Shown piece by piece: positions 6,737-14,227 of a stretch of 64,000 bases of DNA (the stretch's first letter is position 1; every line of letters starts with the position of its first letter). Position numbers and translations under genes: made by a program. The stretch is from Alteromonas sp. IB21 (lineage in GTDB: Bacteria; Pseudomonadota; Gammaproteobacteria; Enterobacterales; Alteromonadaceae): contig NZ_JAEFCD010000012.1 in NCBI RefSeq assembly GCF_016405965.1, positions 1 through 64,000 on the forward strand, given 5' to 3'. The notes beneath the pieces were generated by a model, which saw only the letters and a program-made list of their open reading frames with translations, was not told the origin of the DNA and ran no database searches.

Positions 6737-7675
6737 ATGAAAACTATTTTGTTCGTTTTATTTTTATTACCTTCTTCTTTTTGCTTTTCTGATGAGTTAC
6801 CCAGTGAATTTAAAAATGATTTGATCTACTTAAAACCAAAGCTTACTGATGGTACAACTATTACTTTTTTTACGGATACAGGTGGCGGGTGGAATGCGAT
6901 TTCTAAAGAGCTAAGTGATAAATACCATTGGCATACACAGACAAAAGAAGCCGAAGATGGGTCTATCAAGGTTACTGCTATGCCTCAGTTTGATAAATCT
7001 GTTTCGATACCAGGTGCAGGTCTAAATAATTGGTGGAAAGGCAAGTTACAAGTTGTGCCAAAAGGGGATATTAGCCGGAATGGAATGAGCGACGGGACTT
7101 TAGGTGGGCGCTGGCATGCTGAAAAGATTATTGATTTCAATTACCCCAATAAGAGCATATCTGTGCTAAATGAAGCACCTCTATCAGACACGATAATAAC
7201 CATACCATTAGGGTTTCAGAAAAATGAAAAAGGGCACTACACGTTAGCATTCCCTAGTATTGATATTTCAGTGGATGGAAAATTAATTCCCATGCTTCTA
7301 GATACAGGTGCATCAGCATGGCCTTCAAGTGAAGCAGCAACTGTCGCAGGTTTACCAGAAGGACAAAGTGGAACGTCCTTTATAGCTGCTTCTATATTTG
7401 ATGAATGGACGAAAGCTCACTCTGATTGGTTAGTGATTGAAAAAGGATGCCGAGTTTCAAACCAAGATATGATTCGCGTTCCGGCTATAACCGTTGGTAA
7501 ATCGACGATAGGGCCTGTGTGGTTCACGCGCAGACCCGACCCTAATTTTCATCAATTTATGTCTTCTATGATGGACAGGCGAATTGATGGGGCACTAGGT
7601 GGGTCTGCACTGAAGTATTTGCGCATTGTTGTCGACTATCCTAATGAGCAAGCATATATTCATAGTGCTATTTGA
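6737..7675 (+). CDS. secreted two-DTG aspartic-protease-like protein
   Basis: A 17-20 residue signal peptide (MKTILFVLFLLPSSFCFS) is followed by a 312-residue protein with two Asp-Thr-Gly triads, D47-T-G (TFFTDTGGGW) and D189-T-G (MLLDTGASAW). Aspartic peptidases use one such triad per lobe, so the bilobal arrangement within one chain is pepsin-like. Bacterial members are usually retropepsin-like single lobes. The second triad sits in the classical hydrophobic-hydrophobic-DTGAS context; the first is less typical. It is probably periplasmic. AAGGAAGG upstream supports the start. Confidence 0.65.
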   Translation: MKTILFVLFLLPSSFCFSDELPSEFKNDLIYLKPKLTDGTTITFFTDTGGGWNAISKELSDKYHWHTQTKEAEDGSIKVTAMPQFDKSVSIPGAGLNNWWKGKLQVVPKGDISRNGMSDGTLGGRWHAEKIIDFNYPNKSISVLNEAPLSDTIITIPLGFQKNEKGHYTLAFPSIDISVDGKLIPMLLDTGASAWPSSEAATVAGLPEGQSGTSFIAASIFDEWTKAHSDWLVIEKGCRVSNQDMIRVPAITVGKSTIGPVWFTRRPDPNFHQFMSSMMDRRIDGALGGSALKYLRIVVDYPNEQAYIHSAI

Positions 7676-7808
7676 AAGCAAATATAGCTTTGCCATCTCA
7701 AGCCGCTGTAAATAGGCTCCAAAAAAAGCACAGACGACGAAAGTTTTCGTTTAAGACGAAACGTGGTACTTTCAAACAAAAAGCGATACACAATATAAAA
7801 GGAAACCT

Positions 7809-8126
7809 ATGAAAAGTTGGACTTCTCTTCTCTTAATTTGCTTTCTAGTTGCTGGTTGTGCTTCTACAAGTAGGAAATCAGCGGATCTTGGTAAAGGCTT
7901 ATTGATTATGTCTACGGATACCAGCTATATCGTTGCTGGTACACAGATTGATAAAGATAACGGCGAGGCACTGATGTCCGCCCTCGATAATACCGGGCAA
8001 AAGAAGCTAATAGTGATTGAAAAAGATATAGAGCATCTTTTAACGCTGCGAGAACAGTTTAAAACAAAGGGGTATTCACTTTTCTACATAGACAGCGAAC
8101 GCCGAGTTAAAGCCGTTTCTTTATAG
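7809..8126 (+). CDS. small lipoprotein, 105 aa
   Basis: The N-terminus is a textbook lipoprotein signal, with a hydrophobic run ending in a lipobox (LVAGC, cysteine 17). Ser or Thr follows the Cys rather than Asp, so outer-membrane sorting is likely. The mature part of about 88 residues has alternating strands and helices (LIMSTDTSYIVAGTQI, LIVIEKDIEHLLTLREQF), but no family was recognised. AAAAGGAAACCT just before the ATG is a good ribosome site. It stands alone. Confidence 0.75.
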   Translation: MKSWTSLLLICFLVAGCASTSRKSADLGKGLLIMSTDTSYIVAGTQIDKDNGEALMSALDNTGQKKLIVIEKDIEHLLTLREQFKTKGYSLFYIDSERRVKAVSL

Positions 8127-8160
8127 GCTAAATTTAAAATACCGATATCACGTAGCAGTT

Positions 8161-8565
8161 ATGAGCCCACTTCTCACTCCCGTTTTCCTTCACATCGTTT
8201 GGTGTGCCTTGCTTTATGCTTTATTAACCGTAGCTCGCGCACCCGTTGTATGGGGAGTAGGTCGAAGCAAAAACGGCTCCAACCCTTTTCACACTATTCA
8301 GCCTAAAATCAGCGCAAACTTAAGCAACCAATTTGAATGGCCAATGTTCTTTCATATCGCTTGCGTATTACTAATCGCAATGGATGAGCCAATAGCCGGT
8401 GTGCAAATCTACTTGGCTTGGACATTTGTGATTGGCAGAGTGCTGCACAGCATTGTTCAGATATTTACAGACAATATCAGATTGCGCGGTGTGGTATTTA
8501 CTATCAATTTTATTGCGGTTTTGGCAATGTGGACTTTGATTTTTATTCGTAATTTTAGCTGGTAG
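8161..8565 (+). CDS. MAPEG-family membrane protein
   Basis: This 134-residue protein has four hydrophobic segments, the layout of the MAPEG family (microsomal glutathione S-transferase and relatives). The polar loop between the first two helices contains a Pro-Phe-His then an ANLSNQFEWPMFFH stretch. Family members show the equivalent N-x-x-E-x-x-P pattern (here NQFEWP) at the glutathione site. Bacterial MAPEG proteins are mostly uncharacterised; some have glutathione-transferase activity. It begins 34 nt after the lipoprotein gene and could share its transcript. Confidence 0.78.
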   Translation: MSPLLTPVFLHIVWCALLYALLTVARAPVVWGVGRSKNGSNPFHTIQPKISANLSNQFEWPMFFHIACVLLIAMDEPIAGVQIYLAWTFVIGRVLHSIVQIFTDNIRLRGVVFTINFIAVLAMWTLIFIRNFSW

Positions 8566-8666
8566 TTCAAGGTCAAAGGAACCTGATTATCGAGCAAAGG
8601 ACGTTATCAGCGCCATACCTAAAAGGCTACCGCTAATAAAAAATAAAATTAAAAGGTATTAAAGTT

Positions 8667-8891
8667 ATGGAAGACGTATTGGAGCCGCTGGGCCGCTTTA
8701 TACTTCGAATTATAAAGTGGATACTAGTAGAATTTATCGTTGAGTTGGTTTTAAGAGGTATAGGCCATGTGGTGCTTAAACTCTTAACCTTCGGCAAATA
8801 TCCAAGAGCGGGAAAAGATGAAGGGAGGACTTTCACGGTTGGTGTTATTACCGTAGTCGCTGTTTTCGTGGGTTTAGTAATGATTGCTTGA
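8667..8891 (+). CDS. small membrane protein, 74 aa
   Basis: The product has one long amphipathic-to-hydrophobic segment (about residues 10-44), a short basic loop (GKYPRAGKDEGR) and a C-terminal transmembrane helix (TVGVITVVAVFVGLVMIA). TTAAAAGGTAT lies before the ATG. No family recognised. The next reading frame starts 19 nt downstream and is also a small membrane protein, interrupted by a stop, so the two were probably an operon. Confidence 0.6.
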   Translation: MEDVLEPLGRFILRIIKWILVEFIVELVLRGIGHVVLKLLTFGKYPRAGKDEGRTFTVGVITVVAVFVGLVMIA

Positions 8892-8910
8892 TTTAAAAAA
8901 GGATATCTTA

Positions 8911-9168
8911 ATGAACATGGAAAAGTGGGCGAAAACGCGCGAAAAAGGCAAGCAACGCTTCGTTTTAATTAACGGGGTTTTAGGGTAGGGCGTCACCACA
9001 GCCATCCTTTGGGCCGCGTTAATGGAGTATATCGAGCCATCACAGAATATTTGGGTACGGCCAATCATCGCATTAATCATCTTTCCCATTGCAGGCGTCG
9101 TTTTTGGCCACTTAATGTTGGACAAGTCTGAAAAAGCATACGAGAAAGAGACAAGAAAAGCCCTGTAA
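8911..9168 (+). pseudogene. small membrane protein interrupted by an amber codon
   Basis: From the ATG at 8911 (AAGGA 9 nt upstream) the frame reads 25 codons, meets TAG at 8986-8988, and then stays open to a TAA at 9166-9168. Beyond the TAG it encodes two hydrophobic segments and a charged tail (DKSEKAYEKETRKAL). The break falls in GVLG-stop-GVTTA; a TGG (Trp) to TAG change would explain it. It is either a recent nonsense mutation or a sequencing error. No suppressor is suggested by other genes here. Confidence 0.7.
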
Positions 9169-9245
9169 CTTTTCTTGGCTGGCTTTTTAGCCATAACCGC
9201 GTAAAGTAAAAGTTCTAAGTATTACGAGCTGTTTCAGAGAATTAC

Positions 9246-10295
9246 ATGGAAGTATCGAAAGCAAGTATTCAAAAAGCTGTGGCCAACAACATTATCTCTG
9301 AACAGCAGGGCGTTGACCTTTATAACTTCTTTCAGGCAGAAAGCCAGCATACTCCTGCATTCACTTTTACCCATATTCTTTATTATTTAGGCGGTCTTAT
9401 CGCGATAGGCGCTATGACCTTATTTATGAATTTGGGGTGGGAGCAGTTTGGCGGCTTAGGAATCGTCTTTATATCGCTGCTTTATGCCGGTGTAGGCCTA
9501 AAGCTTGCGAATTCTTTAGCACGCAAGAACCTAGTCATTCCTGCAGGTATTTGCGCTACCTTTGTGGTGTGTTTAACGCCGCTTGCTATCTACGGCTTCC
9601 AGCAGTGGCTTGGCCTCTGGCCCGATGACGATACGGTCTACCGTCAGTTCCATACGCGTATTAAATGGCTGTGGTTGTACATGGAACTAGGTACATTGGT
9701 AACTGGCTTAATCATAGCATGGCGTTATAAGTTCCCGTTTTTAATCATGCCTATTGCTGTAACGCTTTGGTACATCAGCATGGATGTCGTCATGCTTATC
9801 ATTGACCAAGACGATATATGGGATTCTCATACGTGGGAATTTCGCGCAAAAGTATCTATGTACTTCGGCATACTCATGACCCTATTGGCTTTTTGGGTCG
9901 ATATACGTTCAAGGCACACTGCTGATTACGCATTTTGGTTGTATTTATTTGGCGTTATTGCGTTTTGGGGCGGGCTTTCAAGCCAGCACTCAGACAGTGA
10001 ACTATCAAAGTTTTTTTATTTTTGTATAAACCTCGCCATGGTGGGGCTAGGTGCATTGCTGGTTCGAAAAGTCTTTGTAATATTCGGTGCGTTAGGATCT
10101 TGCTTTTATCTTGGGCACTTGGCATCTAACGTGTTTAAGGACAGTTGGCTTTTTCCCATTGCGTTAACGGCAATTGGTTTGGGTGTAGTGTATGCAGGCA
10201 TATGGTGGCAAAAGAATGAAGTTAAAATTACGCGCAAAGCACGTCATGTTTTACCAAAGCCGCTTCAGGAACTGCTAGATAAAAAACTTGGGTAA
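9246..10295 (+). CDS. polytopic membrane protein, DUF2157-like
   Basis: This is a 349-residue protein with about 8-9 transmembrane segments. It starts with a soluble N-terminal stretch, SKASIQKAVANNIISEQQGVDLYNFF, which is typical of the DUF2157 type (a small helix-turn domain that precedes the membrane part). Helices begin at about residue 42 (FTHILYYLGGLIAIGAMTLF) and continue to near 330. A basic amphipathic tail (KNEVKITRKARHVLPKPLQ) ends the protein. Function is unknown in the family. It is preceded by 77 bp of non-coding sequence. Confidence 0.65.
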   Translation: MEVSKASIQKAVANNIISEQQGVDLYNFFQAESQHTPAFTFTHILYYLGGLIAIGAMTLFMNLGWEQFGGLGIVFISLLYAGVGLKLANSLARKNLVIPAGICATFVVCLTPLAIYGFQQWLGLWPDDDTVYRQFHTRIKWLWLYMELGTLVTGLIIAWRYKFPFLIMPIAVTLWYISMDVVMLIIDQDDIWDSHTWEFRAKVSMYFGILMTLLAFWVDIRSRHTADYAFWLYLFGVIAFWGGLSSQHSDSELSKFFYFCINLAMVGLGALLVRKVFVIFGALGSCFYLGHLASNVFKDSWLFPIALTAIGLGVVYAGIWWQKNEVKITRKARHVLPKPLQELLDKKLG

Positions 10296-10390
10296 CGAAG
10301 AACGCTCAGTAAATGCGCGAAAAGACAATCGTTAAAATACATTTTTATAACAGCTATTAAAGTGGCGAAAACTGAAGGTAACAAATAGAT

Positions 10391-11071
10391 ATGTCAGAGA
10401 AACAAGTAGAGTTTAAAGACCCTAGTCGCCTTATTGTGTGGATTAAATACTTACTTGTTTTGCAAGTTGTTCTGGCATTCGTCGCTATTGGCTCAAATTT
10501 AATGGAATATCAGCTTCTAACCGACTTTCAAAATGGTGTTTACTTTAGCCAAGAAATGGCGGTAGCCGATGCGGAAGCCAATGACGAAAGACAGCAGGCC
10601 ATTGCATTCCTGTATCTTGGAGTGTTTATCGTATCCGGTGTTTTAATTCTCAAGTGGATTTATCAATCAAATCAAAATGCGCGTCATTTTGGTGCGAAAG
10701 ATATGTCGTTTTCGCCAGGCTGGTCGATAGGTTTTTATTTCATTCCAATAGTATCGCTATGGAAACCCTATCAAGCGATGAAAGAAATCTGGCAGGCTAG
10801 TCAAAACCCAGCTGATTGGCCGGTTGAAAAAGTCAGTTCAATTTTAGGTATTTGGTGGTTTTTTTGGATTGCGAATAGCATGGTGGGACAGGCGGTTTTT
10901 CGAATGTCCAGAAGAGCGGAGGAAATAACAGAAATTATGAATGTAAATTTGGTCTCACAGGCTTCAGAAATCATTTCTATTCCTCTAGCGCTAATTACAT
11001 GGTTATTGATTAAAAACGTTTCTAGAGCCCAGCTCGCGTTACACAACCACTGGCTTTTTCAGACCGTCTAA
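10391..11071 (+). CDS. DUF4328-type membrane protein
   Basis: The 226-residue protein has four hydrophobic segments. The core pattern SPGWSIGFYFIPIVSLWKPY, then MKEIWQAS, then IWWFFWIANSM, is the hallmark of DUF4328 proteins, often seen with sigma-factor or septum-related genes but of unknown role. The start at 10391 follows AAGGTAACAAATAG. The last codons overlap a relic of an unrelated peptidase in another frame, so the original C-terminus may have been altered by the same rearrangement. Confidence 0.75.
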   Translation: MSEKQVEFKDPSRLIVWIKYLLVLQVVLAFVAIGSNLMEYQLLTDFQNGVYFSQEMAVADAEANDERQQAIAFLYLGVFIVSGVLILKWIYQSNQNARHFGAKDMSFSPGWSIGFYFIPIVSLWKPYQAMKEIWQASQNPADWPVEKVSSILGIWWFFWIANSMVGQAVFRMSRRAEEITEIMNVNLVSQASEIISIPLALITWLLIKNVSRAQLALHNHWLFQTV

Positions 11072-11249
11072 GGCAATAGGAGACAAGGTTCAGAAAGGGC
11101 AAGATGTTGGAACGGTAGTTGATTACTTTGGTAATCACGTCGAAGCTATTAAAGCACCTGTTGATGGTACCGTGATGATTGTCAATCAAATGCCTGCAAT
11201 TAAGAACGGGCAATCCGTAATGGCTATAGGCGTTGAGCAGTCTGAATAA
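11070..11249 (+). pseudogene. orphan C-terminal fragment of an AstE-like M14 deacylase
   Basis: Read in the frame of GGA at 11079, this stretch gives GDKVQKGQDVGTVVDYFG, then VEAIKAPVDGTVMIVN, then NGQSVMAIG, and a TAA at 11247-11249. That is the C-terminal barrel of succinylglutamate desuccinylase/aspartoacylase-family proteins, where a lipoyl-like beta-barrel domain follows the zinc peptidase domain. The catalytic N-terminal domain is missing. The frame has no plausible start codon or ribosome site, so this is a remnant left by a deletion next to the DUF4328 gene. Confidence 0.75.
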
Positions 11250-11345
11250 CCGAGTTGATGGTTAAAACAGGCGTTATGATCTATTTCGCCCACTTAAACC
11301 AATAAATGTTAAAGTTATTTCACAAAATTGTGATTAGGGAACGAT

Positions 11346-11516
11346 ATGGACTTTCTTTTTAACGTATTGATTTGGGTAGGCGTGGTTATTTTCGCCATTT
11401 TTATTATTGGCTTTATGGCAGCAGCTAAATTAAATAAACGGCAAGACGCTAATAATGCGCGAACTTCTAGTGAGGATGTACGTGAAGGCGAAAGGCCCAG
11501 CGATCAAAATAAATAG
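11346..11516 (+). CDS. small single-helix membrane protein, 56 aa
   Basis: The ATG at 11346 opens a frame with one clear transmembrane helix (about residues 3-25, LFNVLIWVGVVIFAIFIIGF) and a polar, charged C-terminal tail of about 28 residues ending QNK. The upstream sequence TAGGGAACGAT has a GGGA 4-5 nt before the ATG. No family recognised. It is the last item before the TonB-sigma operon, whose leader begins directly after it. Confidence 0.6.
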   Translation: MDFLFNVLIWVGVVIFAIFIIGFMAAAKLNKRQDANNARTSSEDVREGERPSDQNK

Positions 11517-11579
11517 GGGGTTACGCTTTATCTACGCTCGGCGTAAATAAAAAATAATTATTTTCACCCCTTTCTTTGA

Positions 11580-11609
11580 GTTCCCCCGTTTAGTGAAAAA
11601 AGGGGGAAC
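11580..11609 (+). promoter_or_regulatory. hairpin hiding the Shine-Dalgarno of the TonB-sigma operon
   Basis: GTTCCCCC (11580-11587) pairs perfectly with GGGGGAAC (11602-11609) around a 14-nt loop. The right arm contains the only plausible ribosome binding site (GGGGGA) for the ATG at 11613, just 3 nt away. In the folded RNA the site would be blocked. This could be a thermosensor-like or protein-opened switch. Only the pairing is seen; the function is inferred. Confidence 0.6.
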
Positions 11610-11612
11610 ATT

Positions 11613-12305
11613 ATGCAAACTAACATACTACCAAGCACTAATTCACAGCACCTGTCACAACATGGTGTTCTGCCGTTCGAGAAAACGCCTCTATTGAAAC
11701 GCACTGTTAGTACCGCTGTAATCGCAGTAGCGGGTGGAACCGTCACCGCAGGGCTTTTCGTCTTGATGGCAGAACTTATTAAGCAAGATCAGGTAAACAT
11801 AAGCGAAGCGCCACCTGTGCTTTTTGAACCCATCATTTTCCAGCCTGAAGATGAGCGCACTATTACTAAAAAGCCCATTGCGCCAATTGAGCAAGTGATT
11901 AAAACGCCGCCACAAAAAGTTGTTGAACTCGATCCTGAGCCCAACGACGGCCCTGGCAATTTTGAAATAAAATCACACATTCCTAATACAGAATTAGATC
12001 TATCGATAAATTTGAACAGTGCTCAAGGTGATATGCAGGCTACACCTCAATTTAGAGTAGATCCTACTTATCCTCCAGAAGCTAGTCGTGATGGTGTTGA
12101 GGGCTGGGTCAAGCTTGGGTTTACGGTGACTGCTAGTGGCGCTGTATCTGATATTGAGGTACTAGATTCACAGCCCAAGCGGGTGTTTGATAGAGCCGCA
12201 CGCAGAGCCCTTAAAAAATGGAAGTACAAACCCAAGCTGAATGGCGGTAAACCTGTTAGTCAACCAGGTATGGTTGTAGTATTAGATTTCAAACTAGAAC
12301 AATAA
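11613..12305 (+). CDS. TonB-family energy transducer
   Basis: This 230-residue protein has the TonB plan. There is a short cytoplasmic start, one transmembrane helix (about residues 33-55), a periplasmic Pro/Glu/Lys-rich spacer (KKPIAPIEQVIKTPPQKVVELDPEP), and a C-terminal TonB_C domain at about 145-230. The domain shows FRVDPTYPPEASRDGVEGWVKLGFTV and WKYKPKLNGGKPVSQPG. It would couple the proton-motive force to an outer-membrane receptor with ExbB/ExbD, which are not in this window. It heads an operon with a sigma factor (9 bp downstream). Its ribosome site lies in a hairpin. Confidence 0.85.
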   Translation: MQTNILPSTNSQHLSQHGVLPFEKTPLLKRTVSTAVIAVAGGTVTAGLFVLMAELIKQDQVNISEAPPVLFEPIIFQPEDERTITKKPIAPIEQVIKTPPQKVVELDPEPNDGPGNFEIKSHIPNTELDLSINLNSAQGDMQATPQFRVDPTYPPEASRDGVEGWVKLGFTVTASGAVSDIEVLDSQPKRVFDRAARRALKKWKYKPKLNGGKPVSQPGMVVVLDFKLEQ

Positions 12306-12314
12306 GGATTGCCT

Positions 12315-12917
12315 ATGAGTATAGGCGCAAGCTTGCAAAACTTGTTTCAAGGTAAGCGCGAAAAAGCGTTGGGTGTGAGTGAAAGGCTAATGCTGCAGTA
12401 CAGCACAAAGGGGGATGAAGCATCCTTAGCCGCACTCTTTGATTTACACAACAACAAGCTATTCTATTTTCTAAAGGTGTTGAGCGATAGCACAGTAGCT
12501 GAAGATATTTGTCAGCGCACCTGGATAAAAGTTATCGAAAATAGTCATTTGTTTAAGAGCGGTGACAACTTTCAAGCATGGCTTTTTACCATTAGTAGGC
12601 GAACGCTTATAGATGAGTTAAGAAAAAGCGCCAAGCTTGAATATAACAACGACGCGGTTGAATCGTTCTCGTCAGGTGAATTAACAAAGCATGCCCAGTC
12701 TACGATAGAAGAAGATGTGGCAAAAGGGTTAGAAAAAGACGTGTTCAAGGCTTGTATTCAGCAGTTGCCTTACAAGCAAAAAGAAGCGCTTTCGCTGCAG
12801 CTTGAAGGGTTTGGACTTAGGGAAATAGCCGCCATTTGTGGCGCTGAAAAAGAAACGATCAAAACACGAATACGATATGCAAAAGACAGTCTTAAAACTA
12901 TGCTGGAGAAATTGTAA
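12315..12917 (+). CDS. ECF RNA polymerase sigma factor
   Basis: The 200-residue protein has both sigma-70 regions of the ECF group. Region 2 is LAALFDLHNNKLFYFLKVL through AEDICQRTWIKVIE (about residues 32-75), and region 4 is QLPYKQKEALSLQLEGFGLREIAAICG with KETIKTRIRYAKDSLK (about 152-195). I prefer ATG 12315 to the upstream TTG because AAGGA lies 6 nt before it. The TonB-like gene upstream and a membrane gene two bases downstream suggest an ECF unit. Its target promoters are not visible here. Confidence 0.88.
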   Translation: MSIGASLQNLFQGKREKALGVSERLMLQYSTKGDEASLAALFDLHNNKLFYFLKVLSDSTVAEDICQRTWIKVIENSHLFKSGDNFQAWLFTISRRTLIDELRKSAKLEYNNDAVESFSSGELTKHAQSTIEEDVAKGLEKDVFKACIQQLPYKQKEALSLQLEGFGLREIAAICGAEKETIKTRIRYAKDSLKTMLEKL

Positions 12918-12919
12918 TC

Positions 12920-13588
12920 ATGTCTATTTCAGATAAAGAGCTACAAGATGCATTTAGACGCAGCCAGCAAATACAGAAGCAAAATGATACATCATCCGAC
13001 AAGGTAAACGCCCGTATACGCGCCAATGTGCTTGCACATAACAAGGCTAAAGGACGTGAAAATGAAAAAGAACGTATGTTCGCGCTCGTGGGCTCGCACA
13101 TTCGCGCCTATTTTGCTTCTTCAACCCTGCGATTTACCGCGGTGGCATTTGCTATTGTAGCCATGCTAGGAGTATATAATGTTGGAATATTCCAAAGCCG
13201 ATTTTTGCCAAGTAGGCAAACCGCTGCACATACTGTAGACATTGTTCACTACCACGGTTTTGAAGGTGAAGATAAATTGCTCGCTAACAAAACGAGTAAC
13301 GACTATCAAGCGCGTTTCAACGCCTACACGCGCCAATATGTTGAAAGTAACTTAGTCGCTAAAGCGGTAACTCTGCAGCCAGCTACTTTGCAATCGCAAG
13401 ATGGGGACTGGCTACTAGTGAATTGTAAAAAGCAGCAGGTTGTGGTTTCTGAAAACCTAATTACATCGTTGAATATCAACGGTCGCATACAGGGAGATAT
13501 TAGTGTTGGTGCTAACGTGGCGCTGGCCCTAGATGCACAGGGAAGGATCCTTTCGATAAAGCAATCAAATAAACCGCTGATATGCTGA
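12920..13588 (+). CDS. membrane-anchored protein, probable anti-sigma partner
   Basis: The 222-residue product has a charged cytoplasmic domain of about 70 residues (rich in Gln, Arg and Lys), one transmembrane helix (about residues 72-90, TLRFTAVAFAIVAMLGVYNV) and a periplasmic C-terminal part. This is the topology of anti-sigma factors encoded right after ECF sigma genes; the start is 2 nt after the sigma stop. I see no zinc-binding HxxxCxxC motif of the ZAS class. The anti-sigma role therefore rests on position and topology only. Confidence 0.65.
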   Translation: MSISDKELQDAFRRSQQIQKQNDTSSDKVNARIRANVLAHNKAKGRENEKERMFALVGSHIRAYFASSTLRFTAVAFAIVAMLGVYNVGIFQSRFLPSRQTAAHTVDIVHYHGFEGEDKLLANKTSNDYQARFNAYTRQYVESNLVAKAVTLQPATLQSQDGDWLLVNCKKQQVVVSENLITSLNINGRIQGDISVGANVALALDAQGRILSIKQSNKPLIC

Positions 13589-13615
13589 TAATAGGAATAG
13601 AGCAGGGTATTTAAA

Positions 13616-13666
13616 TTCGTAAACGAGGCAAGGGCGGTAATGTTTCGCTCAAGCCTCGCTTACGAA
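13616..13666. other. 51-nt imperfect palindrome between convergent genes
   Basis: TTCGTAAACGAGGC (13616-13629) pairs with GCCTCGCTTACGAA (13653-13666) with one mismatch and a 23-nt loop. It lies between the ends of the sigma operon and cdd. There is no T-run, so it is not a simple intrinsic terminator. It may be a REP-type element or a bidirectional transcription barrier. Confidence 0.6.
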
Positions 13667-13684
13667 CAGCGTTTCGCAGTATGT

Positions 13685-14092
13685 TTATTTGTCTAGGTCG
13701 TGGGCCCGGAAAGCGTTGGGAAGTAATTCACCAATAGTGGTTTCAAATGTTTCTCCACTTTGACTTACCATGGTAACGGGGGTTTCATCAGGCGCGAACT
13801 CAGCAATTTTCTGCCTACATCCGCCGCATGGGAAACAGAATTCGTCGTTAGGGCTAGCAATAACAATATGTGAGATACGCTTTTGGCCTTGTGTAACCAT
13901 ATTGCCAATCGCGGTGGCTTCTGCACATTGCCCTAATGGAAACGCAGCACTTTCTACATTACAACCAGAGAAGGTGTCGCCTGTCGGAGTGAGCACTGCA
14001 GCACCAACTTTAAAGTTGGAATAAGGTGAATGAGAGTTTTTCTGTGCGTCAAAAGCAAGTTGTGATAGTTTTTCTAAATTATTTTTCTTCAT
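13685..14092 (-). CDS. cdd: cytidine deaminase
   Basis: The gene deaminates cytidine and deoxycytidine to uridine forms in pyrimidine salvage. I start it at the ATG at 14092 (135 residues, MKKNNLEKLSQLAFDAQ), the usual size of the short homotetrameric type; the longer frame to 14161 adds unrelated sequence. Motifs are SPYSNFKVGAA, then CAEATAIGNM (zinc-ligand Cys and catalytic Glu), then PCGGCRQ (two more zinc cysteines). It runs divergently from nlpI and convergently with the sigma operon. Confidence 0.92.
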   Translation of the reverse strand: MKKNNLEKLSQLAFDAQKNSHSPYSNFKVGAAVLTPTGDTFSGCNVESAAFPLGQCAEATAIGNMVTQGQKRISHIVIASPNDEFCFPCGGCRQKIAEFAPDETPVTMVSQSGETFETTIGELLPNAFRAHDLDK

Positions 14093-14227
14093 AGCTACCT
14101 GTGTTAACCACCCAATACGCTTTACTTTTATCATCAAATGCGAGAAGGTTGGCGGCATCAACGCCGCGACAAGCGTATACTTAATACTCAGGCGGTTTTT
14201 TCTTTTTTTATAGAATGCTTTTTTACC

